Shown here: positions 62,771 through 64,000 of the stretch, piece by piece
Layout of the letters: every line of letters begins with the position of its first letter
How positions within the stretch are numbered: the first letter of the stretch is position 1
Assembly: GCF_014647255.1 (NCBI RefSeq)
Contig: NZ_BMOV01000001.1
Span: 52,208 to 116,207, forward strand
Length of the DNA stretch: 64,000 nucleotides
From: Iodidimonas muriae
GTDB lineage: Bacteria; Pseudomonadota; Alphaproteobacteria; Sphingomonadales; Rhodothalassiaceae
Reading direction: 5' to 3'
Made by a program: the position numbers and the translations under genes
The notes under the pieces: generated by a model
Databases searched by the model: none
The model's input: only the letters and a program-made list of their open reading frames with translations
What the model was told of the DNA's origin: nothing

Positions 62771-64000
62771 ATGGCTGAAAACAAAACTTCCGCTGATCCG
62801 GCTCGCGAAGCCTCGATGGATCCCGCTTTGTTTCGGGATGGCCCTTCGGATGCAGAGGCCGCAAATGCCGCCTTGCCGCCATCGGGTGCGAATTTTTCAG
62901 ATGCGCAGGAAGTTACGAACCAGAATGTGCACACCGGCGCCCGCCGCGAGGGTGTCGACTTTGGCGATGCTGTGCGCGAGGGGGCAGGGCCAGCGGTTGA
63001 TAGCAGACCGCGAGATCTTGTGGAAAGCGAGCCTGTTGTTCGTTCCGAGATGCCGCAATCGAATGTGCTGCGTGCAGAACAGGCAACCCCCGTTGCCGAG
63101 GATGCGCAGAGGGGGCAGGTCGCCAATAGCGGTCAGTCGGGCACGGCGTCTCTTGCAGATTCTGACGGTGTCGTCCCGCAACCAGCAGATGATGACGTTG
63201 GCTTCGTGAATGGCGGCGATGGTGATGCAGCTGCTGCCACTGCGTTGTCCGCGGATGGAAATTCAGACCCGTTGGCGCAGGCGGGCGTGCTTGATGCTGT
63301 GGAAGATGGCGGGCCGGTTTCCGGCCAGCTTGTGGCTACTGATATTGACGGCGATGTTCTCACCTATGGTTTGGTGAGTGGCCCTGCAGAAGGGTCTGTC
63401 GTGGTCAATGCCGATGGCAGCTATGTCTTTGATCCCGCCGACGGTTTTCAGGATCTGGCCGTGGGTGAAAGCCGTGATGTGACCTTCACCTATCAGGTGG
63501 ATGACGGCAATGGCGGCTTTGCAACCGCCACGGTGACCATCACCGTTACCGGCACCAATGATGCGCCCATAGCCGAAGCGACCAGCATCAGCGCGGTGGA
63601 AGATGGTGGTGCGGTTTCCGGCCAGCTTGTGGCCAATGATGTGGATGCCAGCGACACGCTAAGTTTCAGCCTGCTTGATGGCCCTGCAGAAGGGTCGGTA
63701 ACGGTCAATGCCGATGGCAGTTACAGCTTTGACCCTGCTGATGGTTTTCAGGATTTGGGAGAAGGTGAAAGTCGCGATGTGACCTTCACCTATCAGGTGG
63801 ATGATGGCAATGGCGGTACGGATACCGCGACGGTGACCATCACCGTTACCGGCACCAATGATGCACCCATAGCCGAAGCGACCAGCATCAGCGCGGTGGA
63901 AGATGGTGGTGCGGTTTCCGGTCAGCTTGTGGCCAATGATGTGGATGCCAGCGACACGCTAAGTTTCAGCCTGCTCGACGGCCCTGCAGAAGGGTCGGTA
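62771..64000 (+). CDS. Giant VCBS-repeat surface adhesin, N-terminal part (3' end outside window)
   Basis: The frame is open from ATG 62771 to the end of the window, 410 codons with no stop. Residues 1-175 are low-complexity, acidic, Ala/Asp/Gly-rich. From 177 on, repeats of about 100 residues carry the VCBS/cadherin-like pattern: VEDGG.VSGQL, NADGSY.FDPADGFQDL, ESRDVTFTYQVDDGNGG, TATVTITVTGTNDAPIAEA. Such proteins are very large, exported by type I secretion and act in adhesion or biofilm. No LapA-type retention module or cleavage site is recognised. Likely cargo of the divergent exporter. Confidence 0.9.
   Translation, partial: MAENKTSADPAREASMDPALFRDGPSDAEAANAALPPSGANFSDAQEVTNQNVHTGARREGVDFGDAVREGAGPAVDSRPRDLVESEPVVRSEMPQSNVLRAEQATPVAEDAQRGQVANSGQSGTASLADSDGVVPQPADDDVGFVNGGDGDAAAATALSADGNSDPLAQAGVLDAVEDGGPVSGQLVATDIDGDVLTYGLVSGPAEGSVVVNADGSYVFDPADGFQDLAVGESRDVTFTYQVDDGNGGFATATVTITVTGTNDAPIAEATSISAVEDGGAVSGQLVANDVDASDTLSFSLLDGPAEGSVTVNADGSYSFDPADGFQDLGEGESRDVTFTYQVDDGNGGTDTATVTITVTGTNDAPIAEATSISAVEDGGAVSGQLVANDVDASDTLSFSLLDGPAEGSV
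63299..63595 (+). repeat. VCBS repeat unit 1 (99 residues)
   Basis: The first unit starts at VEDGGPVSGQLVATD and is one codon shorter than the next. It is more divergent from units 2 and 3, especially in its first half. Confidence 0.85.
63596..63895 (+). repeat. VCBS repeat unit 2 (100 residues)
   Basis: A 300-base tandem unit, starting VEDGGAVSGQLVAND and ending at the TSISA before the next VEDGG. Its last part is nearly identical in DNA to the end of unit 1. Confidence 0.9.
63896..64000 (+). repeat. VCBS repeat unit 3 (partial, cut by window end)
   Basis: The 105 visible bases differ from the matching part of unit 2 at three positions only, all silent third-codon positions. Confidence 0.9.

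Noticed and set aside
63299..64000. Tandem repeats as a possible CRISPR array
   Set aside because: The units are 300-base in-frame coding repeats without unique spacers.

Overview
The window is a contiguous piece of an alphaproteobacterial chromosome. The gene orders scpA-scpB-tatA-tatB-tatC-serS-surE, ETF-QO / uracil-DNA glycosylase / lytic transglycosylase / moaB, and rpoZ-rsh-pyrE-pdxJ-acpS-lepB-rnc-era-recO are typical of that class. A phasin implies polyhydroxyalkanoate granules. Both the single bifunctional Rsh and the start codons (many GTG, many 4-nt ATGA overlaps) fit as well. Genus or family cannot be fixed from the sequence alone. There is no rRNA, CRISPR array, prophage or insertion sequence. 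Two tRNAs are present: Gln-TTG and Leu-GAG.

Layout. 1-6.1 kb: chromosome segregation (scpA 3' end, scpB), an orphan iron/polyamine-type ABC ATPase, the Tat translocase, serS and surE. 6.1-11.4 kb: an MFS permease, a secreted beta-propeller protein, a penicillin-acylase-family hydrolase and a protein of unknown function. 11.4-14.6 kb: a compact minus-strand operon of a degenerate uracil-DNA glycosylase, a soluble lytic transglycosylase and moaB. 14.8-19.3 kb: ETF-QO, a TPR lipoprotein and ispE. 19.4-26.5 kb: a surface polysaccharide block (SLBB export protein, YjbH-like outer-membrane protein, WecA-type sugar-phosphate transferase). 26.5-34 kb: tRNA-Gln, ilvN/ilvB, an EAL phosphodiesterase, a patatin-like protein and a cation/proton antiporter. 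34.1-43.9 kb: a housekeeping run from a small PASDPPS protein and rpoZ through rsh, pyrE, pdxJ, acpS, lepB, rnc, era, recO and panC. 43.9-56.7 kb, all on the minus strand: a response regulator, mgtE, tRNA-Leu, ugd, galU, clpA, clpS, a phasin, a phosphomannomutase, a J-domain membrane protein, a VWA-like protein and a PAS-like protein. 57-64 kb: a type I secretion operon (two ABC proteins and a HlyD-type adaptor) transcribed divergently from a large VCBS-repeat surface protein that runs off the window.

How the genes work together. Ugd, GalU, the phosphomannomutase and the WecA-type enzyme make or consume activated sugars and lipid-linked sugars. They plausibly feed the SLBB/YjbH export system. 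The type I secretion operon is probably the exporter of the giant adhesin facing it; both of its ABC subunits have non-canonical C-loops and one also lacks the H-loop histidine. An EAL protein in the window could link c-di-GMP to these surface traits, but nothing in the sequence ties it to them directly.

Most noteworthy points: the adhesin with nearly identical 100-residue repeats that differ only at silent positions; the asymmetric two-ABC secretion motor; a family-4-like uracil-DNA glycosylase that has lost three active-site motifs in a conserved operon; and an orphan ABC ATPase translationally coupled to scpB.
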